From Hordeum vulgare subsp. vulgare (taxonomy: Eukaryota; Streptophyta; Magnoliopsida; Poales; Poaceae): DNA of 64,000 nucleotides. Below are positions 46,562 through 58,048 of this stretch, piece after piece. Location: NCBI RefSeq assembly GCF_904849725.1, contig NC_058522.1, positions 455,826,844-455,890,843 of the forward strand. The letters are read 5' to 3'. Positions within the stretch are counted from its first letter, which is position 1. Every line of letters begins with the position of its first letter. A program made the translations under genes and the position numbers. The notes under the pieces are model-generated. The model did not search any database and was not told the origin of the DNA. It saw only the letters and a program-made list of their open reading frames with translations.

Positions 46562-47762
46562 TGATGTCAACTGTTCTTACCCTTGCAACGACACCAGAAG
46601 AATGCCGCTAGCACTCTCCGGCAATCGAAAGTAGAAGAATGTTGTTGACGCCCACCAGCGCGTGGGATCGTAGCAGTTTTCGAGGGTAGAGTATTCAACC
46701 CAAATTTGTTGGTTCGCATGACGGGAGGTGAGAGAATACTCTCAAGTATTAGCAGCTAAATATGTCAGATTCAACCACACCTGAAAGATTAGTATCTGCA
46801 AGCAAAGTAGTAACAGCAAAGTAGTGTGATAACAACGGTGTCAGAAATGATCTGTTGACACGACAGACTATTTCTAACGATTGTATCAATGGCGCCAAGT
46901 TGCCTAGTTAACGGAAGTTGTCAGTTCCCAACAACGTCCAGCGAAAAAGTATAGTAGCAGGTAGCAGCAGTGTAACGAGCAATAGCAGTGGCAAGGAACA
47001 GCAGTAGCGACAACAGAACCAAGTAGCAACAGTAGCAAGCGACAGTAGTAGCAATAGTAGCAGCAGAGCAAGACAAGTAACAGCAATAGCAACAGTAGTA
47101 ACAGCAGCAGAGCTCGACAAGTAACAGCAGCAGAGCAAAACAAGTAACAACAGCAGTAGGACAAACTCGTAGGCAATGGGTCGGTGATTTTTTTGGATGA
47201 TATTCATCATGCAACAGCTATAGCACGGAGAGATATGTGGCTAGCTCCCATTCGTCAATGTGATGTAGGCATGCATTCCATGTGTCGTCATACGTGCTTA
47301 GGAAAAAGAACTTGGATGACATCTATTGTCCATCCCTCCTGTGGCAGCGGGGTCCAAAAGGAAACTACGGGATATTAAGGTTCTCCTTTTAATAAAGAAC
47401 CGGACCAACGCATAAGCACTTGGTGAACACATGAACTCCTCAAACTATGGTCATCACCGGGAGTGGTTCCGGTTATTGTCACTCCGGGGTTGCCGGATCA
47501 TAACACATAGTAGGTAACTACAACTTGCAAGATCGGATCTAAAACACACATATATTGGTGACAACATAATAATTTCAGATCTGAAATCATGGCACTCGGG
47601 CCCTAGTGACAAGCATTAAGTATGGCAAAGTAGTAGCAACATCAATCTCAGAACATAGTGGATACTAGGGATCAATCCCCATCCAAACTAACTCGATTAC
47701 ATGATAGATGAAGAACAGGTGGTGGCGGAGTTTGGAAAAGTAGATACGATGGAGACGTATCA
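46562..47762 (-). repeat. 5' LTR of element E (1201 bp)
   Basis: Runs from TGACATCA (minus-strand end) to TGATACGTCTCC (minus-strand start, 47762). It is shorter than A's LTR because most of the U3 region, including the GC-rich segment and TATA box, is deleted between GTAGATACG...TTTGGA and GGTGGTGGCGG. The triplet array is at 46955-47165. Confidence 0.88.
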
Positions 47763-48140
47763 AGGGCACTCCGCCTCCTTCTTCGACTCCTCTTCCGACG
47801 CGTCGGAGCAGTCCACCTCCTTCTTCGGCTCCTCCTCCGGCGCGTGAGGGCACTCCACCTCCTTCTTCGACTCCTCCTCCGGCGCGTCGACGCAGTCGGC
47901 CTCCTTCTTCTGCTCCTCCTCCGGCGCGTCGGAGCACTCCGCCTCCTTCTTCGGCTCCTCCTCCGGCGCGTCGGAGCACTCCGCCTCCTTCTTCGGCTCC
48001 TCCTCCAGCGCGTCGGAGCACTCCTCCTCCTTGGTTCCTCCTCAGACGCGTCATAGTAGGCCTCCTCCTTCGTCTCCTCCTCAGGCGCGTCGGAGCAGTC
48101 CTCCTCCTTCGGCTCCTCGTCAGGCGTGTCGGAGCAGTTC
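47763..48140 (+). repeat. 45-bp coding minisatellite (15-residue Pro/Ser/Arg repeat)
   Basis: Units of the type ACTCCGCCTCCTTCTTCGGC plus TCCTCCTCCGGCGCGTCGGAGC repeat about eight times and encode STPPPSSAPPPARR-like peptides. Element E inserted at its left part. Confidence 0.8.
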
Positions 48141-49760
48141 GCCTCCTCCGCAACGGTGGAAGACAGACGTCGTTGCCGCTCCGCCGAAAATCACACAAGT
48201 AAGAAAGATGCCGCCTCCTCCTCCTTCTCTCAAGCGGAAGACAGACTCTGCCGCCGCTCTGGCGGCTAGCAGTGATGAAATGTTAGAAAAACGAAGAAGT
48301 GGGAAAATAATTCCCCAGCTCGGCCAACAGAAGAAGCAATCGTCCCCCCGCTCAAGGTGTCTAGCGATATCGTCGTCGCTAATGATTCGGGGTTGCTGCC
48401 CGTACCAATCCTGGTGATTACGTGAACGATTCAGTAATTTTTGAGATAGCTGAGGTAACAAATAAAGAAACATATGAATACGTGCTCAGGAAGCCTCTCA
48501 TCAAACGTGGTCATCCTCCTCTAACACCGAGGATGCCCTAATTGCATGAGTGGTACATGAACATCTTTAGGGAGACTAGGAAAGACTCTATCTATATGAG
48601 AGTGAAAAAAGATCACGATTTCATTGGAGCTTCAGTGCTGCTTGTTCAATTTGAGGAGTTATTTCATTTATACAATCAACTCGCCCTCGACAAACAACTC
48701 CTTACTTCCTACTGTTTGTAAGTATTACTTCTATAGTTAAGTCTCTAACTCAACTCGTTCATTGCATGTATTTATAATTATCCTCACTATATATTATTAT
48801 GCGGATTGAAGATCGTCGAATTTAGAAAAGTAGGAATCTTTGACGTTGGGTTCATTAGCCCAGAATCGGTAAATGTATTATCGGTACGAAATGAAACCAA
48901 AGAGACCGAGGTTAAGTTGCTAAAGTCGTTGCTTGCAAATCAAAACAAAAGGGAAATACCCTTTCCTTACAACTTCAAGTGAGTGTTGGTGTCTTCTCTG
49001 TATACTCGGTTTCACTTACTCGAGGTTAAGTAAATGTAATTGATGAGTTATATATGTGTGCGTTGTTACCACTTTATTCTGCTATGCATTAAGCTTGACG
49101 GGGCAAAAGTAACTGTCTTAGACTCGAGACGTAAAGATCCCGAGGATTATGCGGACATGATTGCAGTGCTCAAGAAGTAAGTTTAGTCAATACCGGGACC
49201 ATAGCGGCATGCAACTTTCGTTAATTTCCTGATATCAAGTAATCATTTTCTTTGCCTGGCACTGTTTGGAAGAAGTTCACTAAAAAGGCTCCCGGTCTAA
49301 ACAAAGAGTTGCAATTTACACACACCCAGTGAGTAGTACTAGCTAGTTCCGCACATCTCTAATTGATTCAAATTTTCATCAATATATCATTACCATGCTT
49401 GCTTATCAGTTTGGTTGAACTCTATTCTCGTAAAGTGCTTGTATCAGGTAGTTGGGACTGAAAAATGTGCGTACTATGTATATGAGTTCATTCGCCTCTC
49501 GACCTCTGGGCGGGGCATCTCTGACGAACAATTTGAAGTACGTAAATAATATTCACAATTTTATTTTGTATATTACCACCAATTGTGTTGAGTTTTATTC
49601 ATATATATGCATGTATCGACCCCCTTCTTTAAATTAGATCTCGAAGAAGCGGGATGAACCCCTATCAGATGATGGCATACGATCAATTCAAGAGGAATTG
49701 GAGGATTCTTTCTTGACCATGCCATACCTAAAGACGAAGAATACCATGTGAGCTATTTGT
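47763..49760 (+). pseudogene. CACTA second gene, 3' part with Ulp1-like end
   Basis: It resumes the proline-rich repeat interrupted by E, then continues in short exon-like blocks. LVQFEELFHLYNQLALDK lies at about 48640-48700 and KEIPFPYNFK at about 48955-48980. A His-containing block followed by LDGAKVTVLDSRRKD is at about 49065-49135, and GTEKCAYYVYEFIRLS at about 49455-49500. The His, Asp and Cys order fits the C48 (Ulp1/SENP) cysteine protease fold that many plant CACTA second genes carry. Exon borders such as AG|GT near 48720 and 48980 can be guessed. Frameshifts make function unlikely. Confidence 0.65.
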
Positions 49761-50019
49761 GATTGGATCTTAGGTAGATGATGTTAGACATTGGAAAAGA
49801 TGTTAAGGATTGTAAATGGTTTCCTTCATTTTCTGATTAGCTAGCGTCATGTTCTCTCTATATGTATAGTAGCTAGCATCGACCAAGCATGGAGAAAAAG
49901 TGGACACTTCTCTCTATTAGCTAGCTAACACAATATGAAACTAGTAAATTAACCCTCCACACCCCCCCCCCCCGCGTTCGAAAAAGAACAAAAACCCCAG
50001 CTCCGGCCAGGTGCTGACG

Positions 50020-50238
50020 CCTGGATGCCATGTTGTCCCGGTTGGTGTGACCAACCGGGACTAAAGGACCTCCTGCCCGGGCTCCCCGCAGCGGCCACGT
50101 GGAGACCATTCAGTCCCAGTTCGTAAGCGAACCGGGACTAAATGTTTTGGGCTTTAGTCCCGACCATTTAGTCCCGTTTCAAGAACCGGGGCTAATGGGC
50201 CTGTGGAACCGGGACAAACGGGCCATTTTCTACTAGTG
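50020..50238 (+). repeat. Right subterminal repeats and terminus of the CACTA element
   Basis: Several copies of GTCCCGGTT and AACCGGGAC lead to TTTTCTACTAGTG, the inverted CACTA end. Confidence 0.88.
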
Positions 50239-51306
50239 TCCATGTACTGTCTATGGGAATACGAAGGCTTTCTCCAACTATAAAACCCTTCATTTCTATG
50301 TCCTTCAAAAGGGTTTTATGCCACACTATAATGTTTGGACCAAGCACGGAGAAAGATGGGTTATGATGGAAGACAACATAGAAGAAGAGGATTCCGCGCA
50401 TCTCTAATTGATTCAAATTTTCATCAATATATCATTACCATGCTCGCTTATCAGTTTATTGAACTCTATTCTCGTAAAGTGCTTGAACCAAGAAGGTGGG
50501 ATTGAGTTATGTGCATACTACATATGCGAGCTAATTCGCGTCTCGACCTCTGAGCGTGCGGGGGGGGGGGGGGGGATATCTGAGAAACAATATCTAGTAC
50601 GTAAATAATATTCACAATTTTATTTTATATATTATCATCAATTGTGTTGAGTTTTATTCATATATATGCATGTATTGACCCCCTTCTTTAAATTAGATCT
50701 GGCAGATGCGGGATGAGGTCCTATCACATGATCGCATATGAGCAGTTCAAGAGGAATTGGCGGGATTCTTTCTTAACCACGTCATATCTGAAGACGGAGA
50801 ATACTATGTGGGTTATTTGTGATTGGATCTTAGGTAGATGAAGTTAGGGATTGTAAAAGATGTTACATTGTAAAAGATGTTAGGGATTGTAAATGATTTC
50901 CTTCATTTTCTTATTAACTAGCGTCAAGTTCTTTCTATATGTATAGTAGCTGGCATCGACCATAGAGAAAGAGAGGACACTTCTCTCTATTAGCTATCTA
51001 ACACAATATGAAACCACTAAATTAGCCCTCCAAAACCCCCAACTCCCCCCTCATTCAAAAAAACCCAGCTCCGGCCAGATGCTGACGCGTGGATGCCATT
51101 TGGTCCCGCTTGGTGTGACAAACTGGGACTAAAGTTCATCCTGCTTGGTCTCCCCGCAACGGCCACGTGGAGACACTTCTATCCCGGTTCGTAAGCAAAC
51201 CGGGACTAAAGGTTTTGGGCTTTAGTCCCGACCCTTTAGTCCCGCTTCCAGAACTGGGGCTAATGGGCCTCTGGAACCGGGACAAATGGGCCTTTTTCTA
51301 CTAGTG
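50239..51306 (+). mobile_element. Second, internally deleted CACTA right part in tandem
   Basis: Directly after the first terminus the sequence jumps to TNP2 N-terminal DNA (50239-50390, matching about 35918-36070). From about 50392 it jumps to the 3' part of the second gene (matching about 49348 onward), and it ends with its own subterminal repeats and CCTTTTTCTACTAGTG at 51306. It has no left terminus. A poly-G run at about 50559-50574 may be of uncertain length. Confidence 0.85.
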
Positions 51307-51384
51307 AAAACTTAGTGAACACCAGCATTTTGCCTTCTTCGTTTATTTGTATACATGCCACATCGTACTTCCAGTTGCCATATA

Positions 51385-51772
51385 GGCCCTGTTTGGAAAT
51401 TCTAACTTACCTATACGTTATAGTTAGTTTCTAGCTCATGATTAACCCTAAACTAACTCTAGGCAAAGAGGTGTTTGGATGACAGGGTTAAATTGACAAT
51501 AAATGCACTTGATGGAGAGAGAAAAGTGATTTTTAGTGGGCCCCATAAGAACTAGCTCTAATTAACACCTTTTGACTAACGGGATAGAGAAAAATGATTT
51601 TTTATTGGACCTCATGAGAACTAGCTCCAATTAGCACCTCTTGGGTGGGATAGTTTTTTTGGGTAGGTTAGATACAACTAGCTCCAATATAACCCTTATG
51701 TTTGGATACTTTAGGGCTATTTGAGCTCCAACTAGCTCAAACTAACTGTAACACATGGATCCAAACAGAGCC
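51385..51772. mobile_element. Tourist (PIF/Harbinger) MITE, 388 bp
   Basis: Ends GGCCCTGTTTGGA and, inverted, GGCTCTGTTTGGATCC. Both flanks are ATA (51382-51384 and 51773-51775). The interior has imperfect repeats of AACTAGCTC(T/C)AATTA. No ORF. Confidence 0.8.
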
Positions 51773-52241
51773 ATAGAGCCCATTTACTTCTCTGCTCCCA
51801 CCTAAGTTTGATGCCTTGCATCCCACACATATGAAATTCTTCGTACATGTCCCCACTCATCCTCTCTTTCTTTTGGTTTGAGATATCATCCTACAAATTT
51901 ACTCTCGTCTGAAATGAACTAGGACGATAATGCCACCAATCGTAGTATATTATCCTCTATAGGGATTGTGTCCAATGACAGTTACTACGTTTCTGCTCTG
52001 GTGCTCCCCCTTTGGTCTGAACGCGGAGGGAACAATACAAGGAGGGCTGAGATCTTCCAATACCCTTTCGAAGTGAGGGGCACGGTCATCTTTTCATCGC
52101 GTGTGTATAGCCCTGGGCGAGCCCTTTACGAGCCCGTGCGTCCCGGTCGGTTCGTACGCTGACCATATATTCGTATTCGTATACGCGATACATCGGTCGT
52201 GGGATAGCTCGTGGCGGCCGAAGTTGCTAAAACTGTCCCAT

Positions 52242-52250
52242 CGTATAAGA
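52242..52250 (+). promoter_or_regulatory. TATA-like box of the XS-type finger gene
   Basis: CGTATAAGA lies in GC-rich DNA about 100-160 bp before the candidate start codons at 52344 and 52401. Confidence 0.4.
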
Positions 52251-52400
52251 GGAGGGGAACCGCCTCCGGGCGCATCTCCCCCACCATTTCCCCCCAAATC
52301 ACCTCGTCTCTCGTTGCTCCTCGTCTCCCCTCGTCTCCCTGCCATGTCACATTACGAGCCCCACCGCCTCCCTCTCTCCGACAGGTTTTCTTAGGCTTCG

Positions 52401-54380
52401 ATGGAAAAGGGTGTGGCGTTGCCGCCGCTGCGCACAGAGATGTGGTCGAGGGCGCGGAGACCGCGGCAGATGCCAGCCAAGAAGTGGCCGCTGTCGGCGG
52501 TGCGGGAGATGCTGCATGCATTGTCGCTAGATCGATCGCTGCGGCGGCGGATCTGGAGGAGAAGGGGGTGGTGGGATCCGACTCCGCCGTGCCGGACCTG
52601 GTGGTGACGGCATCTGGCGACGCACTGGATGTAGGTGTGGAGGCCGGCGACAAGCAGGTGGTGGATGTGGTAATGCTTCTCGTTCCCCTAAGCAGAAGAT
52701 TTAGTAGATAGGTTTTTTAGTAGATTTTTGATTGAATGTTGCACCCCCTTCTACTTTCTTGGTAAATCTTAATGACAGTTAGGGTTTTTTGTAGTTGATT
52801 TGTGCTTGAATGCTAGAGAGATTTAATGAGAGTAAGTTTTTTTTAATTAGAATCTTGATTGCTACATGTGCTTAGATTTTATTCTATGTTGGATATGTTG
52901 TTATATTTGTTGTAGATATCCCTTCACCGGGGCACGTCAGGGGCTGAGTAGCCCTCGAGTCAATCTATTTAAAGTTGATTTTGTACAAATCAGGTTAAAA
53001 TCTTACTTCCTTTTAGTTAAAGTCTATCAATCAGTTGTTGAAATGAACACATTACGTCTATCTAGTGCACAAGTTCAAATTAGTTTGGAGCCTCCCTTCA
53101 TTATCCATAAACTAATTATATAGGTAGCTTTATGTTTTATCCGTAGGTTTCCTCTACTTATAAGGTTAACCATAAGCAGGTTTTATAGACATGCAACTAC
53201 GCCACATGAGGAACTCATATTAAATTGTTTTTGCATAATTCCATGCATGAATGTCATATGAAATAGTTTCGCACCTATCACCAAAAAGTGCACAAAAGCT
53301 TTCCTTTCTTGAAGCTCATGGCACTACAATATATCATCTAGTAAAAGGCTGAGAGAATAGGGCAGCTGATGCAACACTATGTATGTAATTAGAAGCACAT
53401 TGTTGAATGCTTGACCTTTTGCATACTGTGTTATGTAGTTGGTAGTAATTGAATTACTTATATTGCAGGAAGAGGAAGCTGCTGGCATGAAGAGGAAGCT
53501 GACCAAGACTGGGTTCAAGAGCCCGTATGACTCTGAGTACAACGACGACGACGTGTATGAGGTAACCCCAACTAGATTTTTTGTCTCTTCATTAATCTGT
53601 ACGAGATCACTTGTTTTTTGATAAAGCCCTATCTCAGTGCCTTCAAAGTGGATCTTTTTGTTGTTTTATTCATTAATATCATAAAGTTGTATCGATTGTT
53701 CATTAATTAGCTCTAAATGGGATATTTGTGGTCTTTCTTCATGAAACCACATATGAATGCATATAAATGGAAATATTCTGTTGTTTGTCCATTAAATTCT
53801 TCTAAAATGGAAAATTTTCATATATTTTCATTTTATTCCTCTAAATTGAAATTTTCTGTTTTTAAGTTCAGTATAAGCACTATATGAATGCATGTACATG
53901 GGATTTTTAATGAAATTGGTGTAAATGGTAATTTACCGTTGTTTGTTTAATTAAATTACTGTACATGGCTATTTTCTTTGTTTGTTCATTAAAATCCTGT
54001 AAATGGCAATTATCTGATGTTTGTTCATTGCATTCTTCTAAATGGGAAGTATGTGTTGTTTGTTTCATAAGGCCTATATGAACGCATAATGTATTTATGC
54101 TATTCATTTGTGTGTCCAGTATAACTCTGGAGATGATGTGGAGGACGGCAACAAAGAAACCGTCATTGAGAAGGAAGCCGAGAAGATCAGGGAGAAGGGG
54201 AAGGCGGCGTACTTCAAGCGGGGCAAGTTCATGTGCCCATACTACATCACAAAGACAAAGCCCAAGGATGGGATTTATGAGCACCTTATGTCGCATGCAC
54301 GCGGTTTATCGACGAGTGCGGACGACATCAAGATCAAGGTAGATAATGTAGCCCTCCTGAAGGCTCTGGGTCCCATTTAG
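52401..54380 (+). CDS. Small three-exon gene with an XS-type zinc-finger-like C-terminus
   Basis: Exon 1 ends at 52669 (GATGTG|GTAATG), exon 2 is 53469-53561, and exon 3 is 54120-54380; all junctions are phase 0. Exon 1 gives an Ala/Glu/Asp-rich sequence (AETAADASQEVAAVGG), exon 2 an acidic stretch (SPYDSEYNDDDVYE), and exon 3 YFKRGKFMCPYY followed by YEHLMSHARGLSTS and ALLKALGP. This layout matches the zf-XS domain of SGS3/FDM-type RNA-directed silencing proteins (CPxC...HA.G), but the second Cys is Tyr and no XS or XH domain follows. The N-terminus is unresolved: ATG 52401 is not in the frame used at the exon 1 donor without a small shift. It may therefore be a truncated pseudogene. The zf-XS link is inference. 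Confidence 0.45.
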
Positions 54381-55085
54381 TCACCCACCATGATCTAGAT
54401 GTTGTGAAGCTCGATGTGGTACTCATCATCAGTATGTTTGATGATGTTTTACTTTTGCGCAAGTGCATGTGGTTGTGAACTGTTTGAAGGTGGTGAACTG
54501 TTTACTTTTGTTTCAGTGTATATATTCAGAGTTTAGGTGCTGCAATGATCATGAGGTTATGTTAATGGGGTTGATTTTAGGTGTTGCACTGATCATGGGG
54601 TTAAGTTAATGGGGTTGAGTTTAGGTGTTGCAATGATCACGGTAGCTTCTTCAATGTTGCTTCACTGATCACACATGCTGCATGGGGTTCAGTTTAGGTG
54701 ATGCAATGATCATTGTAGCTGCTTCAATGTTGCTTCACTGATGAGACATGCTGAATGGGGTTAAGTTAATGGGGTTTAGTAAAGTCAGTGATAATTTTTC
54801 ATCCTGACACATTTCAGCTTGAGTGTCTAACTTAACTTTGAAAAAAATGCCCATTAACTTAAGTTAATGGGGTTTAGTAAAGTTAGTGATAATTTTTCAT
54901 CCTCAGACAATCCAGCTTCGGTGTCTAACTTAACTTTGAAAAAAATGCCCAACCCTAGGGTCCAACGGGGCTAATTGCAAGATAACATACAAGCGACAGC
55001 GGTTGTAGCTAATTGCAAGATAACACACGCACGAGAGCAGTTGCCCACAAATGGGGCTGAGGGCTAATTCTGATGAGAGAGGCGT
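54381..55085. other. 3' flank with short repeats
   Basis: No gene. AATGGGGTT(G/T)AGTTTAGGTG and TGCAATGATCA(T/C)G-like phrases recur between 54540 and 54790, and a GTTAGTGATAATTTTTCATC block appears twice (about 54785 and 54885). Confidence 0.55.
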
Positions 55086-55089
55086 TCGA

Positions 55090-55715
55090 CACACCAAACG
55101 TCCCCGTCCATAATGAAGTGAATTTTTTGACCATCTCCAAATCACCCCAAATCTGTTGTACATGGTGGCATGCATGTAGTAAACAATATTATCAAAGAAA
55201 TTTTAACAATAATGAAGATTACATAGCCCCCTATGGTAACATATGTCGTATGTCCCTTTGTTCCACTGAGCCACTATAAATTATAGAACAAATAAAAAAT
55301 GGAAAACATCCATATTCTATATATGCTTATGTAATAGAATGGGTGTGAAAACATTTATGTGATTTGGAGGAGGTCAAATAATCACCTTGATAGAGAAACT
55401 GCCTTAAGGGAAACCAAACGGCCCGTCCGTAATGAAGTGATTTTTTTTTACCATCTCCAAATCACCCAAAATTTGTTGTACATGATGGCATGCATGTAGT
55501 AAACAATATTATCAAAGAAATTTCAACAATAATGAAGTGTACATTGTCCCCTATGGTAATGTATGACGTATGTCCCTTTGTTTCACCGAGCCACTATAAA
55601 TTATAAAAATAAAATAAAAAATGGAAAACTTCCATATTCTATATATACTTATGGCACAGAAGGGGTGTGCATAATTTTATGTGATTTGTAGTTGGTCGAA
55701 AAAATCACCTTGATA
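55090..55715. repeat. Direct tandem duplication, ~320-bp unit
   Basis: 55090-55400 and 55414-55715 are colinear copies. Both have ACCATCTCCAAATCACCC, GGCATGCATGTAGTAAACAA, TATGTCCCTTTGTT(C/T)CAC, and CCATATTCTATATAT, and both end at AATCACCTTGATAGA. There are no ORFs of note. Confidence 0.85.
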
Positions 55716-56191
55716 GAAAAAATAATTTCTCTTGCCCAACATGGTCGCGTGTAAAAAAAAGTTCTATGTGATTTGGAGATGGTCAAAAACTTCCATATCC
55801 GTGTTCTTGTGGTTCTTGTTTTCTTTGGTCTAACGCGGGTGCTTGTAAAAATAATAATTAATCCCACCTGCAAATTAAAAAATAATTTGCCAATTCTCCC
55901 ACATATTAAAAACATTGCCACCTAAAATTGGGATGAAGGCAAGCTTTTTTTAGTGTGCGAAGTATCCGCTGCCTTCACCTCTCTCTCCGAAAAAACTTGA
56001 ATTTTCACCCTCCAAATCTCGCGCCTGCCTATAGCGTTAGAGCGCCTCTGCCTTTATATTCACCCACGTTGCTGCCACCGGGCGCAACTCTCGCCGCCGG
56101 CCCAACGCCTACACTCTTACCGGCGAGGAAGATCCAACCTGCCGGGGGAGGGGGTGTGTGTTGTGCGCTCCGTTCAGGGGATGTGGATGCC

Positions 56192-56842
56192 ATGCACGAA
56201 CTGGTCGACAAGGACTTGGTCGCCGCCGATTCGCAACCGGAGCTGGTCCAAGACATCACCAACGACGGTGAATCGGTTAGCATCATCATAGATTAACCCT
56301 AGAACTTTCCATCTCGTGGTTAACCCTATAAGTTGCTCTTTTGTTATTCCTCGCTGTTCGCAAAATCTATCCTACCGCTTATCAGTACTAGGGTTTGCAA
56401 AATGAACTTGTTATGTATGTAAACTCTTGTTATTCATCATAATTTTGCATGCTGCCAAATTCATATCATACGCTTATTAGTACTAGGGTTTGCAAAATAA
56501 GATGAATAGATCATTTGTATTCTCGTATATTATGTTTATCTTTCGTATAACCAAAGTTTCACGGAACCAATGCAAAGAAAAAACAACTCATTTTATGGCT
56601 GGCATTGATATAATGTTGAATTCGCTGATATGAATTTTTTGTTCTTCTAATAGCTCATTGCATATTTGGAACAATGGAAACGCTACCTACACCTAAGGGA
56701 AACTTTTTTGAAGAAAATGGCCAAGTGGCTGATGGCCGCAAAGATTGTGTACTCGCGTAACGGGCGCTATGAATGCCTGTTCTGCAGGAAAGGGAACTGG
56801 CATTCAAAAACCCAAGCAATTGCAGCTTACAGAAAGAGGTGA
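56192..56842 (+). CDS. Two-exon small gene with a CxxC...H finger-like motif
   Basis: Exon 1 from ATG 56192 to 56275 (acidic: DKDLVAADSQPELVQDITND) ends before GTTAGC. Exon 2 is 56654-56842 after TTCTAATAG; phases agree (0) and the stop is TGA 56840-56842. It would encode about 91 residues. Exon 2 has a basic helix (QWKRYLHLRETFLKKMAKWL) and RNGRYECLFCRKGNWHSK, a CxxC finger half similar in place and flank to GKFMCPYY in the neighbouring gene at 52401-54380. An in-frame open stretch upstream to 55955 lacks an ATG. It may be a fragment of the same kind of XS-finger gene; the function is unknown. Confidence 0.4.
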
Positions 56843-58048
56843 CATCTTAAGGCAAAACCTGCTAAGTTCGCTAACATATTGAGGAGGGTGAATACCTAAA
56901 AGCATGGATCATGCTGCATCTGTCACCACTTTGTAACTAGATTATTTTCATTGCACCCCACATCATTCTTGTGTATTATTTGTCATTCACTTCATCTATC
57001 TGGTATCTTAATGTGTCCAATCATGAAATACAAAAAAGTGATTGTCATGAAATACATGATTTACATACATAACAAGTTCTGATCATCAAATACATAACTT
57101 AATATCGTCACATAGCGAATAAGTCATAAAACCACGAGTTTCAACAGCAACCCAAGGCCAAACGAGAAGCAAATAGTGAGATCATGGCACGCTCGCCTTA
57201 CCCACAACACGTAGGCCGGATAAGCAATAAACTCTGAGAGATCAGCAGCCAAGCCCTCAGCCACCCGAGATTTAGACATCAGGCTCGTGTCGCAAAATGG
57301 AAGATGCTGAGGCCCAAATCTTAGATAGCAGCAAGTCAAAGTACATATAAAGAATGTCATTTGGATAGACAGTTTCACAAATACATATAAATGAGAATGT
57401 TTTAAAATGTTTTATTGGGTGGGTGCACGGAAGGTGGGTGCAAACCACCCTGGGTGCATCGAGCTGGGTGTAGAAAAACTACTCTCATAAAAAGGAAAAT
57501 GAATTTGGATACACAATTTCATAAAATATGATGAATGCAAGCATCATCTAACCCACAGAAAAATGGATCAAACTTCATATGAAGCTCCTACTGATATAGT
57601 GTACAGGTTAAATGATGTGTTCATTTGATAGTGTGCATATGAGTGTGTTTGAAATCTCACAATATGATAATCAGTCACAAGCACACACACACGTTCCAAT
57701 TTGAATACCAAGTTGAGAAAAATAAATGTTGAGTTAATATGAAATTGGCAGCATGCAAAATTATTGTTGCAATTTCAGAAGTAATTGAAAACAGGGGTTC
57801 ATATGACTAGTACAATTATAATGCTCAATTGAAAACATGGAACAGAGGGATCAACAACCCTCGACTTAGCAAACATCACTCCATTTCTAAGTTTCAAACA
57901 TCATGGAGCTAGCCCACAGAAAATTGATCATACTTCATTTAATTCATGTTATCATTTAATGTAAAAGATAAATTACTAGCGCTGAAAAGGCTAAACTGCA
58001 CCGAAATAAAAGGTTAAACTGTACTGCAACCTGAATTCGAAGCTTACC
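56843..58048. other. AT-rich intergenic DNA
   Basis: No gene recognised. A G-rich patch with GGGTGGGTGC and GGTGGGTGC lies at 57417-57470. A short CA run is near 57680. Confidence 0.5.

Larger units (their letters stand above)
43142..47762 (-). mobile_element. Element E: inverted, internally deleted A-type retrotransposon
   Basis: Flanked by perfect 5-bp duplications AGGGC (43137-43141 and 47763-47767) inside the proline-rich repeat of the CACTA second gene. On the minus strand the order is 5' LTR (47762-46562), primer site, gag-protease up to the protease middle, then directly the 3' part of the 3' LTR (43897-43142). About 5 kb present in element A (rest of protease, ATHILA ORF, tail, start of the LTR) is missing, with GAT shared at the break. 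Confidence 0.93.
34475..50238 (+). mobile_element. CACTA (En/Spm) DNA transposon carrying element E
   Basis: Left terminus CACTAGTAGAAAAGAGGGC and right terminus GGGCCATTTTCTACTAGTG are inverted CACTA ends. Both are bordered by CCCGGTT/AACCGGG subterminal repeats. Inside are a decayed TNP2 transposase gene, a ~337-bp tandem array, minisatellites and a second gene with a Ulp1-like C-terminus interrupted by element E. Without E the element is about 11.1 kb. The 3-bp flanks (ATA on the left, TCC on the right) do not match, consistent with rearrangement at the right side, where a second right end follows. Confidence 0.9.

Noticed and set aside
47665..48198. 177-codon Gly/Arg-rich minus-strand ORF
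   Set aside because: It is the antisense of the 45-bp coding repeat and runs across the edge of element E.
34472..51309. A 3-bp CACTA target duplication
   Set aside because: The left flank ATA matches neither TCC after 50238 nor AAA after 51306.
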